A stretch of 64,000 nt of DNA, from positions 1-64,000 of the forward strand of contig NZ_VAHM01000013.1 in NCBI RefSeq assembly GCF_005796185.1, read 5' to 3'. Below the pieces are notes generated by a model that was given only the letters and a program-made list of their open reading frames with translations, searched no databases and was not told the origin of the DNA. This document shows positions 53,067-62,465 of this stretch, in pieces. Each line of letters opens with the position of its first letter. The stretch's first letter is position 1. Position numbers and translations under genes: made by a program. This DNA comes from Pseudarthrobacter sp. NamB4 (lineage in GTDB: Bacteria > Actinomycetota > Actinomycetes > Actinomycetales > Micrococcaceae).

Positions 53067-54042
53067 GCCCGCTGGAGTTCACTGCATCGGTTGCCGGATC
53101 ACCCGGCAACGCGAGCTCACTGATGCTGATGTTGGCCGGCTCCCCCAGGGACCGGATGATTCCGACTGCCGGCTCTGCGTCAGGAACATGGACGTGGACG
53201 CGCCACCGGTAATTGCCGTCGTCGTCCGGCCCGCCGCCAACCTGGCTCATGATGACAGACTCGCCAATCTCATCCAGCCGCTGGCGCAGGGTGGCTGCAT
53301 TGAGGGGGGAAAGACTGATGGTGCACATGACTTCCACGCCGTCGTCGTCAGGCATTGCTGTATGGATGTGCGGATCGGACACGTCGTACCCGTGCAGCCC
53401 GTCGAGGAGTTCGCTTTGGAGTTCCTCTCCCAGGATGGCGGAGCGGAGGCAGTCGAGGATGAGCAGCATGCCAACCCCTCCTGCATCAACAACGTGCGCT
53501 GACGCCAGTGCGTCCAGTTGGTCCTCCGTGTGGATGACCGCGGCGAGGGCGCCTTCGACGGCGGCATCCAGGGCAAGGCCCAGGGCGTGATTGCTGTCAT
53601 CGCCGTTTTGCCCGGCGTCGACGGCTGCGGCGGCACGCGCTGCGGCTTCCATGACGGAAAGCATGGTTCCGGGGACGGGGTCGCTGAGGGCAGACCAGGC
53701 ACGGATCTGGGCGCGGTTCAGGGCTGCTGCCAGCAGGGTGGAGGTCAGGCGGGTGTGCCCTGCCAACGGCTCTGCCGCTGCGCACAGGAAAACCGACAGA
53801 AGGGTTCCGGAGTTGCCGCGGGCCTCTTCCATGGCGGCCTGCCCGGCAGTGGCCAGGACGGCACCCACGTCCATCTGTGCAGGTTCGTCCCCGCCGCTGG
53901 TGATAGACCGCGCGGCCGCCCGCACTGTGACGTAAAGGTTTGTGCCGGTGTCCCCGTCGGCCACCGGGAAGATGTTGATGGCATTCAGTCGGTCGCTGTG
54001 GTTGCCGAGGGCGGTCTCAGCCTTGCCCAACCACCTCTTCAT
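53056..54042 (-). CDS. DAK2-domain protein (YloV/FakA-like)
   Basis: A DAK2-domain protein. The nucleotide-binding motif NIFPVADGDTGTNL and RGNSGTLLS, and HVVDAGGVGM, are present. The N-terminal DAK2 domain is followed by a shorter C-terminal domain than in FakA (about 330 residues here against about 550), so fatty-acid kinase activity is not assured. In actinobacteria it commonly lies between thiL and recG. ATG 54042 (MKRWLGKAE) is chosen; TTG 54075 or ATG 54135 inside thiL are alternatives. Confidence 0.82.
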   Translation of the reverse strand: MKRWLGKAETALGNHSDRLNAINIFPVADGDTGTNLYVTVRAAARSITSGGDEPAQMDVGAVLATAGQAAMEEARGNSGTLLSVFLCAAAEPLAGHTRLTSTLLAAALNRAQIRAWSALSDPVPGTMLSVMEAAARAAAAVDAGQNGDDSNHALGLALDAAVEGALAAVIHTEDQLDALASAHVVDAGGVGMLLILDCLRSAILGEELQSELLDGLHGYDVSDPHIHTAMPDDDGVEVMCTISLSPLNAATLRQRLDEIGESVIMSQVGGGPDDDGNYRWRVHVHVPDAEPAVGIIRSLGEPANISISELALPGDPATDAVNSSGHER

Positions 54043-54064
54043 CGCTTGCGCGTTAGCGGCAACC

Positions 54065-55198
54065 TTAGTGTGCAAAGTGATCCCATCCCCCGGTGTCAGC
54101 GGACCGGCCCGCAATTTTGACGCCCGGGCCTTCATCGATTCCCAGTGCTTGTACTGAGCCTATCGCAGTGAATCCCGGAGGCAGCGGCAGCCCGGAAGGG
54201 AATGTGGCCAGCAGTCCATGGTCCTCCCCGCCGCCGAGTACCCATTCCCGGGCATCTGCCGCAAGGAGTCCGGCAGCAGGACGCAGCGTGTCCGCCAGCG
54301 TCTGCAACGGACCGGGCTGGAGGTCGACGGCGACCCCGCTGGCTTTCGCCAGCCGCTCCCCGTCGCGCAGCATTCCGTCGGAGATGTCCAGCATGGCTGT
54401 GGCGCCGGCGGACCGGGCTGCCGGCCCTGCTGCCAGTGGCGGCCGCGGCCTGCATTGGAGTTCCACGAGTGCGCGCTGTTCACCGGTAAGGTTCTCCACG
54501 TGCACCTTTGATTCCAGCAGTGCGAGTCCTGCGGCCGCATGCCCTACAGTGCCGGCCAGGGCCAGGATATCCCCGGGTTTGGCTCCGGACCTCAGGACGG
54601 GCTGGCCGCCGTCGAGGGTTCCGAGCACGGCCACCGTTACCGATATCTCTGTCCCCCGCCCCAGGTCGCCGCCGGCCACCGAACAGTTGGCTGCACCCAG
54701 CTCCCTGATGCCGGAGGTGAGACCGTCCGCCAGGTCCTCCACCCAGGCGACGGGGGTGTCGGGGGGAAGGGTGAGGCTGACCACCAGCGAGGTAGCCCTG
54801 GCTCCCATGGCGTTGATGTCGCTGAGGTTCTGGGCCGCAGCCTTCCAGCCAACATCGAAACCGGTGGTCCGGTAGCCATTGGGCCACTGAAGCCGGAAGT
54901 CCTGGTCCTGGACCTGGGTGTCGATGCTGATGACCGTCCTGCCGTCCGGAGCCGCCACCACTGCAGCGTCGTCCCCGGGGCCGAGCAGGGTGGCGTCGCC
55001 GTGCGCGCCGCCCATCTCGAGACGGGGAAATATCCGTGCCAGCAGTTCACCTTCGGACAGGGCGGAAACCGTCAGCGGCAGCCCGGTAGCCGGCAGGGGG
55101 TCATGGTGGCTCCGCCCACTGTGATGCAGGGGCTCTTCAAGATGCAGCGGCCGTTCAGGATGCGGGGACTTTTCAGGCAGCAGGGGCTTTTCTGGCAC
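54065..55198 (-). CDS. thiL: Thiamine-monophosphate kinase with a repeat-encoded N-terminal extension
   Basis: A 377-residue kinase that makes thiamine pyrophosphate. The AIR-synthase-type fold shows LLGPGDDAAVV, ISIDTQVQDQDF, DVGWKAAAQNLSDINAMGA and GGGEDHGLLAT. The family begins near SALSEGELLARIF; here about 45 residues precede it, encoded by four 18-bp repeats (PEKPLL, PEKSPH, PERPLH, LEEPLH). No ATG/GTG/TTG lies between the repeats and the core domain, so the only start is GTG 55198 and the extension is probably translated. Confidence 0.92.
   Translation of the reverse strand: MPEKPLLPEKSPHPERPLHLEEPLHHSGRSHHDPLPATGLPLTVSALSEGELLARIFPRLEMGGAHGDATLLGPGDDAAVVAAPDGRTVISIDTQVQDQDFRLQWPNGYRTTGFDVGWKAAAQNLSDINAMGARATSLVVSLTLPPDTPVAWVEDLADGLTSGIRELGAANCSVAGGDLGRGTEISVTVAVLGTLDGGQPVLRSGAKPGDILALAGTVGHAAAGLALLESKVHVENLTGEQRALVELQCRPRPPLAAGPAARSAGATAMLDISDGMLRDGERLAKASGVAVDLQPGPLQTLADTLRPAAGLLAADAREWVLGGGEDHGLLATFPSGLPLPPGFTAIGSVQALGIDEGPGVKIAGRSADTGGWDHFAH
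55124..55195. repeat. Four tandem 18-bp repeats at the start of thiL
   Basis: Imperfect 18-bp units on the plus strand begin at 55124, 55142, 55160 and 55178: ATGCAGGGGCTCTTCAAG, ATGCAGCGGCCGTTCAGG, ATGCGGGGACTTTTCAGG, CAGCAGGGGCTTTTCTGG. The unit is a multiple of three, so copy-number change keeps the thiL frame. Confidence 0.88.
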
Positions 55199-55294
55199 GC
55201 CACTACGCTATCGCGGGCCCCGGACATTGTTGCAGCGCGCCCGGCGGAGGCCGGAGTGTCAGGGCGGGCTCCGCCGCGGCGATAGGCTGGAGAA

Positions 55295-55798
55295 ATGCAC
55301 CGTCCCCGCCCTTCCCTGCCCCAACGCGCTGCCCGGCTGGCACTGATCGGCACACTCGCGGCCGTTCCGCTGACCTCATGCTCGCCTGCAGTGGACGTGC
55401 CGGCCGCCAAGGACGCAGGCAACCCTGCCTGCGCCCCCATGATGGTGGCCTTGCCCGACGCCATCGGGGACTCGCGGCTGCGGAAGACGAACAGCCAGGC
55501 CACCGCCGCCTGGGGCGATCCGTCTCTGGTGATCCTGCGCTGCGGTGTTAATGTTCCCGGACCCACCACGGACCGCTGTGTCACCGTCAACGGCATCGAC
55601 TGGGTCATCAAGGAAGGCGACCCGGTATGGACCCTGACCACGTATGGCCGGGAACCTGCCACGGAGATTCTCATGGACCCGGACAAGATCAGCTCTGCCA
55701 CCGTGCTGGCCGACCTCGCAGCGGCTGCCGGCAAGATCCCGGCCGCAAGGAACTGTGTAGGCCAGGAAGACCTGCAGAACCTGCCGCCGAGCCAGTAG
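55295..55798 (+). CDS. DUF3515 family lipoprotein
   Basis: A 167-residue protein of the DUF3515 family. The N-terminal hydrophobic segment ends in a lipobox-like LTSCSP, with the lipidated Cys about residue 29. Conserved cysteines (PACAPM; LRCGV; DRCVTV; RNCVG) may form disulfides in the exported domain. Function unknown; it is often beside ddl and thiL in actinobacteria. ATG 55295. Convergent with ddl. Confidence 0.88.
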   Translation: MHRPRPSLPQRAARLALIGTLAAVPLTSCSPAVDVPAAKDAGNPACAPMMVALPDAIGDSRLRKTNSQATAAWGDPSLVILRCGVNVPGPTTDRCVTVNGIDWVIKEGDPVWTLTTYGREPATEILMDPDKISSATVLADLAAAAGKIPAARNCVGQEDLQNLPPSQ

Positions 55799-55824
55799 CG
55801 GGTGGGCCCACACGCCGGCGGGGA

Positions 55825-56973
55825 TCAGCGCAGGCCGGTTTTCCGGTTCAGTGCCAGGTAGATCAGCTCATCGATGAGATCTGCATAGGCCAGCCCTGAC
55901 GCAGCCCACATTTGCGGGTACATGCTCTTGGGCGTGAAGCCGGGCATGGTGTTGATCTCGTTGATGATGAGTTCACCGGCGGGCGTGTAGAAGAAGTCGA
56001 CGCGGCTCAGGCCCTCGGCGCCAACAGCATCAAAGGCCGCCGCTGCAAGCTCCCGGACCCGGGCGATGGCTTCCTCCGGTATGTCCGCGGGGCAGCTGAG
56101 CGAGGCGGCGTCGTCCTCCACGTACTTGGCGTTGAAGTCATAGAACTCGTGCGTTCCACCGGCCACGGAGATCTCTCCGGGCATGGAGGTCCGGGGCGCG
56201 TCAGTGCCCCTGCCTTCCAGGACGGCACATTCGATTTCGCGGCCCGTAATGCCGGCCTCGATGACGAGTTTGAGGTCGTGCCGGCGGGCTTCCTCGATGG
56301 CTGCGTCCAGCTCCGCCAGGGAATCCACCTTGGAGATGCCCATTGATGATCCGGCCCGGGCGGGTTTGACGAAGACGGGATATCCCAGCCGGTCAACCTG
56401 TTTGCGGACCGCTTCCGGGTCTTTGCGCCACTGCCTGTCCGTAACGGCCACATAAGGACCCACGTTCAGTCCGGCGGCCTCAAACACCACCTTCATGAAG
56501 TGCTTGTCCATGCCGACGGCGGAGGCCAGGACGCCTGCGCCGACGTAGCGGGTGTCGGAAAGTTCCAGCAGCCCCTGGATGGTTCCGTCCTCGCCGAAGG
56601 GTCCATGGAGCAGCGGAAAAACAACGTCCACGGCACCGAGTTCCTTGGGAACCTCGTTCGGGGATGCCACGATCAGCTGCTGCTCACCTCCGATTTCTGC
56701 CAGCGTCACGGTCTGCGGCGACGGCGGCACTTCCGGCAGGGAGGTTGCGGCAAGGGACCACTGGGCGGTGTCGGGGGCCATCAGCACCCATTGCCCGGAC
56801 TTGGCGATCCCGATGGGGATCACCTCGTATTTATCCTGGTTGATGGCGCTGAGAACCCCGGCGGCCGTCACGCAGCTCACGGCATGCTCGCTGGAGCGGC
56901 CGCCGAAAAGTACAGCCACGCGGGGCTTCGTCCGCCGGGTGGGTTCCCCTGGGGCCAGGTTGTCGTGGGACAT
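55825..56973 (-). CDS. ddl: D-alanine--D-alanine ligase
   Basis: A 382-residue ATP-grasp enzyme that makes D-Ala-D-Ala for peptidoglycan. It has VLFGGRSSEHAVSC, PLLHGPFGEDGTIQG, FVKPARAGSSMGISK, EIECAVLEG and the metal-binding INEINTMPGFT. ATG 56973 lies 2 bp after the gpsA stop. Part of the murA-plsC-gpsA-ddl run. Confidence 0.96.
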   Translation of the reverse strand: MSHDNLAPGEPTRRTKPRVAVLFGGRSSEHAVSCVTAAGVLSAINQDKYEVIPIGIAKSGQWVLMAPDTAQWSLAATSLPEVPPSPQTVTLAEIGGEQQLIVASPNEVPKELGAVDVVFPLLHGPFGEDGTIQGLLELSDTRYVGAGVLASAVGMDKHFMKVVFEAAGLNVGPYVAVTDRQWRKDPEAVRKQVDRLGYPVFVKPARAGSSMGISKVDSLAELDAAIEEARRHDLKLVIEAGITGREIECAVLEGRGTDAPRTSMPGEISVAGGTHEFYDFNAKYVEDDAASLSCPADIPEEAIARVRELAAAAFDAVGAEGLSRVDFFYTPAGELIINEINTMPGFTPKSMYPQMWAASGLAYADLIDELIYLALNRKTGLR

Positions 56974-56975
56974 CG

Positions 56976-58028
56976 TCAGTAATCGCCTTCAGGTTTCAGT
57001 TCCCGGGACAGCAGGACGGGCCCCAGTTGGTCAACGGACAGCTTGCCGGCCAGAACGGCAACGACGGCGGCAGTGATGGGCATCTCGACACCCAGCTTGC
57101 CTGCAAGTTCATGGACGGCCTGGCCCGATTTTATGCCCTCGGCAGTCTGGGTCATCTTCTGTCCCACCTGCTCCAGCGTAAGTCCCTGGCCCAGCAGGCG
57201 GCCGGCGGTGTGGTTGCGGGACAGCGGCGAGGAGCAGGTGGCCACGAGGTCACCCAGCCCGGCCAGGCCTGCCATCGTCTTGGCTTCACCGCCAAGGGCG
57301 AGGGCGAGCCGGGATGTCTCCGCAAGGCCGCGGGTGATGACCGAGGCCTTGGTGTTGTCCCCCATCTGCTTGCCCTCGCAAATGCCGACGGCCAGCGCAA
57401 TGACGTTCTTGACGATCCCGCCGATTTCCACGCCCACGATGTCGGCGGTGGTGTAAGGGCGGAAGTAGGGAGCAGTGCAGGTCCTGGCGAGCCAACCGGC
57501 AGCGGCAGGATCGGTACACGCCACCACCGAAGCGGTAGGTTCTTCCCGGGCAATTTCCATGGCAAGGTTTGGTCCGGAGACAACGGCAATGCGCTCCGTG
57601 GGCAGGCCCAGTTCTTCGCTGATGACCTCGCTCATCCGCGCGTCGGTGCCCAGCTCCAGGCCCTTCATCAGGGAAACGACCATCGCGTCGGGGGCGATCA
57701 TGTCCTTCCACTCACGCAGCTGCGGCCGAAGGGACTGGGCCGGAACCGCGATGACCACGAGGTCGGCACCGTCCAGTACCGCCGCGACATCAGTGGAGGC
57801 CCTGATGCTCCCGGGCAGCGGGATGTCCTTCAGGTACTGCTGGTTGCGGTGCGTGGTGTTGATCTGCTCCACGATTTCAGGACGCCTGCCCCACAGTTTG
57901 ATGGTCCGCGGATGACCGGTGGCAGCTGCGGCGTCAGCCAGGATCTTGGCGAAGGTTGTTCCCCAGGAACCGGCGCCAAGAACGGCAACCGAACGGGCGG
58001 AACCCGTCCGCCTGTTGTCAGCGGTCAC
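56976..58028 (-). CDS. gpsA: Glycerol-3-phosphate dehydrogenase [NAD(P)+]
   Basis: A 350-residue enzyme that supplies glycerol-3-phosphate for phospholipids. It has the dinucleotide motif VAVLGAGSWGTTFA, the substrate segment VEIGGIVKNVIALAVG with catalytic Lys and GLAGLGDLVATCSS. The start is GTG 58028, overlapping the plsC stop (GTGA); longer frames are unsupported. Confidence 0.95.
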   Translation of the reverse strand: MTADNRRTGSARSVAVLGAGSWGTTFAKILADAAAATGHPRTIKLWGRRPEIVEQINTTHRNQQYLKDIPLPGSIRASTDVAAVLDGADLVVIAVPAQSLRPQLREWKDMIAPDAMVVSLMKGLELGTDARMSEVISEELGLPTERIAVVSGPNLAMEIAREEPTASVVACTDPAAAGWLARTCTAPYFRPYTTADIVGVEIGGIVKNVIALAVGICEGKQMGDNTKASVITRGLAETSRLALALGGEAKTMAGLAGLGDLVATCSSPLSRNHTAGRLLGQGLTLEQVGQKMTQTAEGIKSGQAVHELAGKLGVEMPITAAVVAVLAGKLSVDQLGPVLLSRELKPEGDY

Positions 58029-58801
58029 GGGGTTTCCGTTCCAGACCCGGCCTGCTGCTGGCCGCCGCGCTCCACGAACCTGCCGTGCTTCGCCTGCTGC
58101 TGCTTGGCCGGATCCCACCGCTGCGCGGGAGGTTCCTCTCCCCTGAGCTCTGCCAGGAGGGCGGTGATTGCATCCATGATGGCGTCAGTGGCCGCAGCCA
58201 GCGTCGCCTTATCGAGGGGACGTCCGCGGAAGGCGCTCAGGTCCACCGGCTCGCCCACCACCACACGCGATGTCTTGCGGGGGAACAGGTGGAACCGTTT
58301 GCCGTAGCGCGGAAAGACCTCGTGGGCCCCCCAGTGGGCGATTGGAACCACAGGAATGCCGCCCTCAAGGGCAAGCCGTGCTGCCCCGGTGTGGCCCTTC
58401 ATCGGCCACAGGTCCGGGTCGCGGGTCAGGGTGCCTTCGGGATAGATGATGATGGCGCCGCCCTCTGCGACCACCTCCTGGGCGACCTGGAGGGAGCGGT
58501 TGGCTCCCGCCGTCGATCGTTCCACCGGTACCTGCTTGGTGGCCCGCAGGACCCAGCCCAGGACCGGAACCTTGAAGAGCCCGGACTTGGCCAGGAAGTG
58601 CGGGGCACGTTTCTGGTTATAGAGGAGGTGGCCGATGATCAGGGGGTCAATCTCGGTGCAGTGGTTCGGCGCGGCAATAAACCCTCCCGCAGGCAGCCTT
58701 TCGGTGCCTTCCCACTCCTTGTTCATCATGAGGTTGAACAGGGGACGCACTATCGCGGCGACCACCACAAAGGTGGCGCGGCTCTTGGCCGATTCCTTCA
58801 C
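58025..58801 (-). CDS. plsC: 1-acylglycerol-3-phosphate acyltransferase
   Basis: A 258-residue membrane-associated acyltransferase for phosphatidic acid synthesis. The catalytic NHCTEID (H-x4-D) and YPEGTLTRD are present, and an N-terminal hydrophobic helix. The tail is Gln/Lys-rich and not part of the domain. The start is GTG 58801, 9 bp after murA. It overlaps gpsA. Confidence 0.92.
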   Translation of the reverse strand: MKESAKSRATFVVVAAIVRPLFNLMMNKEWEGTERLPAGGFIAAPNHCTEIDPLIIGHLLYNQKRAPHFLAKSGLFKVPVLGWVLRATKQVPVERSTAGANRSLQVAQEVVAEGGAIIIYPEGTLTRDPDLWPMKGHTGAARLALEGGIPVVPIAHWGAHEVFPRYGKRFHLFPRKTSRVVVGEPVDLSAFRGRPLDKATLAAATDAIMDAITALLAELRGEEPPAQRWDPAKQQQAKHGRFVERGGQQQAGSGTETP

Positions 58802-58810
58802 TGTGGTCCG

Positions 58811-60136
58811 CTACTTCGTGGTGGTGATGTCGAAATCGGCACCCAGCCCGGCCAGCTTTTCGGTGAAACGCTCATAGCCGCGGTTGATGATATCGATCCC
58901 GGTGACACGTGAGGTGCCGGTCGCCGCCAGCGCGGCGATCAGGTGGCTGAAGCCGCCGCGCAGGTCCGGGACGTCGATGTCGGTTCCCTTGAGCTGGGTG
59001 GGACCGGAAATGACGGCGGAGTGGAGGAAGTTGCGCTGGCCGAAGCGGCACGGGACGCTGCCCAGGCATTCGCGGTGAACCTGGATGCTGGCACCCATCC
59101 GGATCAGGGCGTCGGTAAAGCCAAAGCGGTTCTCGTACACCGTTTCATGGACGATGGACACGCCTTCGGCCTGGGTCAGGGCCACTACCAGCGGCTGCTG
59201 CCAGTCGGTCATGAAGCCAGGGTGCACGTCCGTCTCCAGCACCAGCGGGTTGAGCTTTCCGCCGCGGTGGTAGAAGCGGACGCCGTCCTCGCCGATGTCC
59301 ATGCCGCCGCCCACCTTGCGGTAGGTGTTCAGGAAGGTCATCATGTCCCGCTGCGAGGCGCCTTCAACGAAGATGTCACCGCGGGTGACCAGGGCAGCGG
59401 AGGCCCACGATGCCGACTCGTTGCGGTCGGAGAGCGCGCGGTGGTTGTAGCCGCCGAGGTCGCGGACGCCCTCGATGCGGATGGTGCGGTCCGTCTGGAC
59501 GCTGATGATGGCGCCCATCTTCTGCAGCACGGCGATGAGGTCGATGATCTCAGGCTCGGTTGCAGCACCGGAAAGCTCTGTGATGCCCTCGGCGCGCGTC
59601 GCGCTCAGCAGCACCTGCTCCGTGGCACCGACGGAGGGGTACGGCAGCGAAATCTTGGCCCCGTGCAGGCCCTTCGGCGCCGAGATGTGGATACCGCCGG
59701 GGCGCTTCTCCACTACCGCGCCGAACTGGCGCAGGACGTCCAGGTGGTAGTCGATGGGCCGGTCGCCGATCTTGCAGCCGCCGAGGTCCGGGATGAACGC
59801 TTCACCAATGGCATGGATCAGCGGCCCGCAGAGCAGGATGGGAATCCGGGAGTCGCCCGCGTGGGCGTCGATCGCGGTGCTGGGCGCCGTCTTGGCCGCC
59901 TTCGGATCCAGTGTGAGATCCCCGTTGACTGGGTCCTTCTCCACTGTCACGCCGTGCAGCTGCAGGAGGGAGGTGACCACCTCCACGTCCTTGATCTCCG
60001 GAACGTTCCGCAACACCGACGGTTCGTTGCCCAGCAACGCTGCCACCATCGCCTTGGGAACAAGGTTCTTTGCTCCCCGGACGCTGACGCGGCCTGTCAG
60101 CGGGACTCCGCCGCGAATTGTCAGAACACTACTCAT
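58811..60136 (-). CDS. murA: UDP-N-acetylglucosamine 1-carboxyvinyltransferase
   Basis: A 441-residue enzyme for the first committed step of peptidoglycan synthesis. It has Lys23-Asn24 in RGAKNLVPKAM, and the active-site loop LGGCKIGDRP keeps Cys121, the fosfomycin target (Asp in naturally resistant mycobacteria). ATG 60136. It heads the murA-plsC-gpsA-ddl run. Confidence 0.96.
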   Translation of the reverse strand: MSSVLTIRGGVPLTGRVSVRGAKNLVPKAMVAALLGNEPSVLRNVPEIKDVEVVTSLLQLHGVTVEKDPVNGDLTLDPKAAKTAPSTAIDAHAGDSRIPILLCGPLIHAIGEAFIPDLGGCKIGDRPIDYHLDVLRQFGAVVEKRPGGIHISAPKGLHGAKISLPYPSVGATEQVLLSATRAEGITELSGAATEPEIIDLIAVLQKMGAIISVQTDRTIRIEGVRDLGGYNHRALSDRNESASWASAALVTRGDIFVEGASQRDMMTFLNTYRKVGGGMDIGEDGVRFYHRGGKLNPLVLETDVHPGFMTDWQQPLVVALTQAEGVSIVHETVYENRFGFTDALIRMGASIQVHRECLGSVPCRFGQRNFLHSAVISGPTQLKGTDIDVPDLRGGFSHLIAALAATGTSRVTGIDIINRGYERFTEKLAGLGADFDITTTK

Positions 60137-60230
60137 ATACCGGTTTCCTTACGATCATTCGCCCCCAAATACTGGCAAAGGCTCCAACCAAGCATAGGAG
60201 GTCGCGTTACCGAACCGAAATAAGCGCGCG

Positions 60231-60258
60231 ACGGCGGCAGGGCGTGGCGCGCCGCCGT
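60231..60258 (-). terminator. Possible terminator after leuD
   Basis: An 8-bp stem ACGGCGGC/GCCGCCGT with a 12-nt loop about 28 bp past the leuD stop. No T-tract. Confidence 0.4.
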
Positions 60259-60285
60259 GACCCTTGCCAGGGCTGCTTCAGCCCC

Positions 60286-60888
60286 TCAGGAAAGGCGGGC
60301 GGGCAGGGTTTTGGGCAGGAACGCGGGACGGGTTGCTTCATAGGCCGTGATGTCCGCCTCATGCTGCAGGGTCAGTCCGATATCGTCCAGGCCTTCGAGC
60401 AGGCGCCAGCGGGTGTAGTCGTCAATGTCGAACGGAGCAACGATGTTCCCGCACACTACCGTCTTGGACACGAGGTCCACGGTGACTTCGGTGCCCGGGG
60501 CGTTCTCCAGCTCTTTCCAGATCAGCTCGATGTCGTCCTGGGCCACCTGCGCGGCCAGCAGGCCCTGCTTGCCCGAGTTGCCCCGGAAGATGTCGGCGAA
60601 CCGGGAGGAAAGCACGGCCTTGAAGCCGTAGTCCTTCAGCGCCCACACTGCATGTTCCCGGGAGGAGCCGGTGCCGAAGTCCGGGCCCGCCACGAGGACG
60701 GAACCTGCACTGAAAGGTTCCTGGTTCAGGATGAAGGACGGGTCCTTGCGCCACGCCGAGAACAGGGCGTCCTCGAAGCCGGTGCGGGTGATCCGCTTGA
60801 GGTAGACCGCGGGGATGATCTGGTCCGTGTCCACGTTGCTCTGCCGCAGCGGGACGCCGATTCCGGTGTGGGTGGTGAACTTTTCCAT
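60286..60888 (-). CDS. leuD: 3-isopropylmalate dehydratase small subunit
   Basis: A 200-residue subunit that forms the mobile lid of the leucine-pathway isomerase with LeuC. It has [30 protein letters not shown] and [19 protein letters not shown] 60888, 9 bp after leuC on the same strand. Confidence 0.96.
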   Translation of the reverse strand: MEKFTTHTGIGVPLRQSNVDTDQIIPAVYLKRITRTGFEDALFSAWRKDPSFILNQEPFSAGSVLVAGPDFGTGSSREHAVWALKDYGFKAVLSSRFADIFRGNSGKQGLLAAQVAQDDIELIWKELENAPGTEVTVDLVSKTVVCGNIVAPFDIDDYTRWRLLEGLDDIGLTLQHEADITAYEATRPAFLPKTLPARLS

Positions 60889-60897
60889 GGCGTTGTC

Positions 60898-62352
60898 CTA
60901 GGCTGCGTTGGTGCGGATGGCGGCTGATTCAGGGGACGGATCAAGGTCCGACGGCGAGCTGAGCGTGCCCCGGACGGCGGTGGCTGCAGCAACCACCGGC
61001 GAGACCAGGTGCGTGCGGCCGCCCTTGCCCTGGCGCCCTTCGAAGTTGCGGTTCGAGGTGGAGGCACAGCGCTCCCCAACCTCCAGCTGGTCAGGGTTCA
61101 TGCCCAGGCACATCGAGCAGCCGGCAAAGCGCCATTCCGCTCCAAAGTCCTTGAACACCCGGTCAAGGCCCTCAGCCTCCGCCTCGAGCCGCACGCGCGC
61201 GGAGCCGGGCACCACCAGCATGCGGACGTTGGGGTCCTTCTGGCGGCCGCGGATGATGTCCGCGGCGGCCCGCAGGTCCTCCATGCGGGAGTTGGTGCAG
61301 GAGCCCAGGAACACGGTGTCCACCCGGATTTCCTTCATGGGCGTGCCGGCTTCGAGGCCCATGTACTGCAGGGCACGTTCCGCAGCTGCCTTGGCGTTCT
61401 CGTCACCGAAGTCCTCGGGTGACGGCACGGCTTCGGACAGGGAGACGCCCTGGCCGGGGTTGGTGCCCCAGGTGACGAAAGGCTCAAGCGTGTCGGCGTC
61501 CAGATCCACCTGTGCATCGAAGACCGCACCGTCGTCGGTGCGCAGCGTGTTCCAGTACTCGACGGCGGCGTCCCAGTCAGCGCCCTGCGGTGCGTGCGGA
61601 CGGCCCTTCATGTACTCGTAGGTGGTCTCGTCCGGCGCCACCATGCCTGCGCGGGCGCCTGCCTCGATGGACATGTTGCAGATGGTCATGCGCGCTTCCA
61701 TGGACAGGGCGCGGATGGCTGAGCCGCGGTATTCCAGGACGTAGCCCTGGCCGCCGCCGGTGCCGATCTTCGCGATGACCGCCAGGATGATGTCCTTGGC
61801 GGTAACCCCGGGACGCAGCGTTCCCTCGACGTTGATGGCCATCGTCTTGAACGGCTTCAGGGACAGCGTCTGGGTGGCCATGACGTGCTCCACCTCGGAG
61901 GTTCCAATACCCATGGCCAGCGCACCGAAGGCACCGTGGGTGGAGGTGTGGGAGTCGCCGCAGACAACGGTCATGCCCGGCTGGGTCAGGCCCAGCTGCG
62001 GACCAACGACGTGCACGATCCCCTGCTCGGCGTCGCCCAGGCTATGCAGCCGGACGCCAAACTCGGCACAGTTGTTGCGCAGCGTCTGGATCTGCGTCCG
62101 GCTGGTCAGGTCGGCGATAGGCTTATCGATGTCCAGCGTAGGAGTGTTGTGGTCCTCCGTGGCGATGGTCAGGTCCGGCCGGCGCAGCTTCCTGCCGGCC
62201 AGTCGCAGGCCTTCGAACGCCTGCGGGGACGTGACCTCGTGGACCAGGTGAAGGTCGATGAAGAGAAGGTCGGGCTGGGCGTTGGCTCCGTCGCCGTCGC
62301 CTTTGCGCACCACGTGTGCGTCCCAAACTTTCTCGGCCAATGTCTTTGCCAT
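60898..62352 (-). CDS. leuC: 3-isopropylmalate dehydratase large subunit
   Basis: A 484-residue aconitase-type enzyme for leucine synthesis. Iron-sulfur ligands are Cys in [13 protein letters not shown] and the pair in [22 protein letters not shown] is present. ATG 62352 has AGGGAG 6 nt upstream; ATG 62358 lies too close to it. It is divergent from the IclR regulator, with a palindrome between them. Confidence 0.96.
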   Translation of the reverse strand: MAKTLAEKVWDAHVVRKGDGDGANAQPDLLFIDLHLVHEVTSPQAFEGLRLAGRKLRRPDLTIATEDHNTPTLDIDKPIADLTSRTQIQTLRNNCAEFGVRLHSLGDAEQGIVHVVGPQLGLTQPGMTVVCGDSHTSTHGAFGALAMGIGTSEVEHVMATQTLSLKPFKTMAINVEGTLRPGVTAKDIILAVIAKIGTGGGQGYVLEYRGSAIRALSMEARMTICNMSIEAGARAGMVAPDETTYEYMKGRPHAPQGADWDAAVEYWNTLRTDDGAVFDAQVDLDADTLEPFVTWGTNPGQGVSLSEAVPSPEDFGDENAKAAAERALQYMGLEAGTPMKEIRVDTVFLGSCTNSRMEDLRAAADIIRGRQKDPNVRMLVVPGSARVRLEAEAEGLDRVFKDFGAEWRFAGCSMCLGMNPDQLEVGERCASTSNRNFEGRQGKGGRTHLVSPVVAAATAVRGTLSSPSDLDPSPESAAIRTNAA

Positions 62353-62435
62353 GGCCATCTCCCTTCACTGCTGTTTGGCTGATGAGATCCACTGAACCAG
62401 TACCGCTTCGTACTGCGCCAGCCGAAAGATTTGCA

Positions 62436-62450
62436 TCTCAGATATTGAGA
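62436..62450. promoter_or_regulatory. Operator candidate between leuC and ltbR
   Basis: TCTCA-gatat-TGAGA is a perfect 5-bp inverted repeat with 5-nt spacer in the 113-bp divergent gap. LtbR/NdgR-type regulators act on such leuCD promoters in Corynebacterium and Streptomyces. Confidence 0.65.
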
Positions 62451-62465
62451 CGGCAATATCATTAC

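Noticed and set aside
57027-60223. Two 426-codon plus-strand frames opposite gpsA/plsC and murA
   Set aside because: Antisense shadows; the minus-strand genes have full family motifs.
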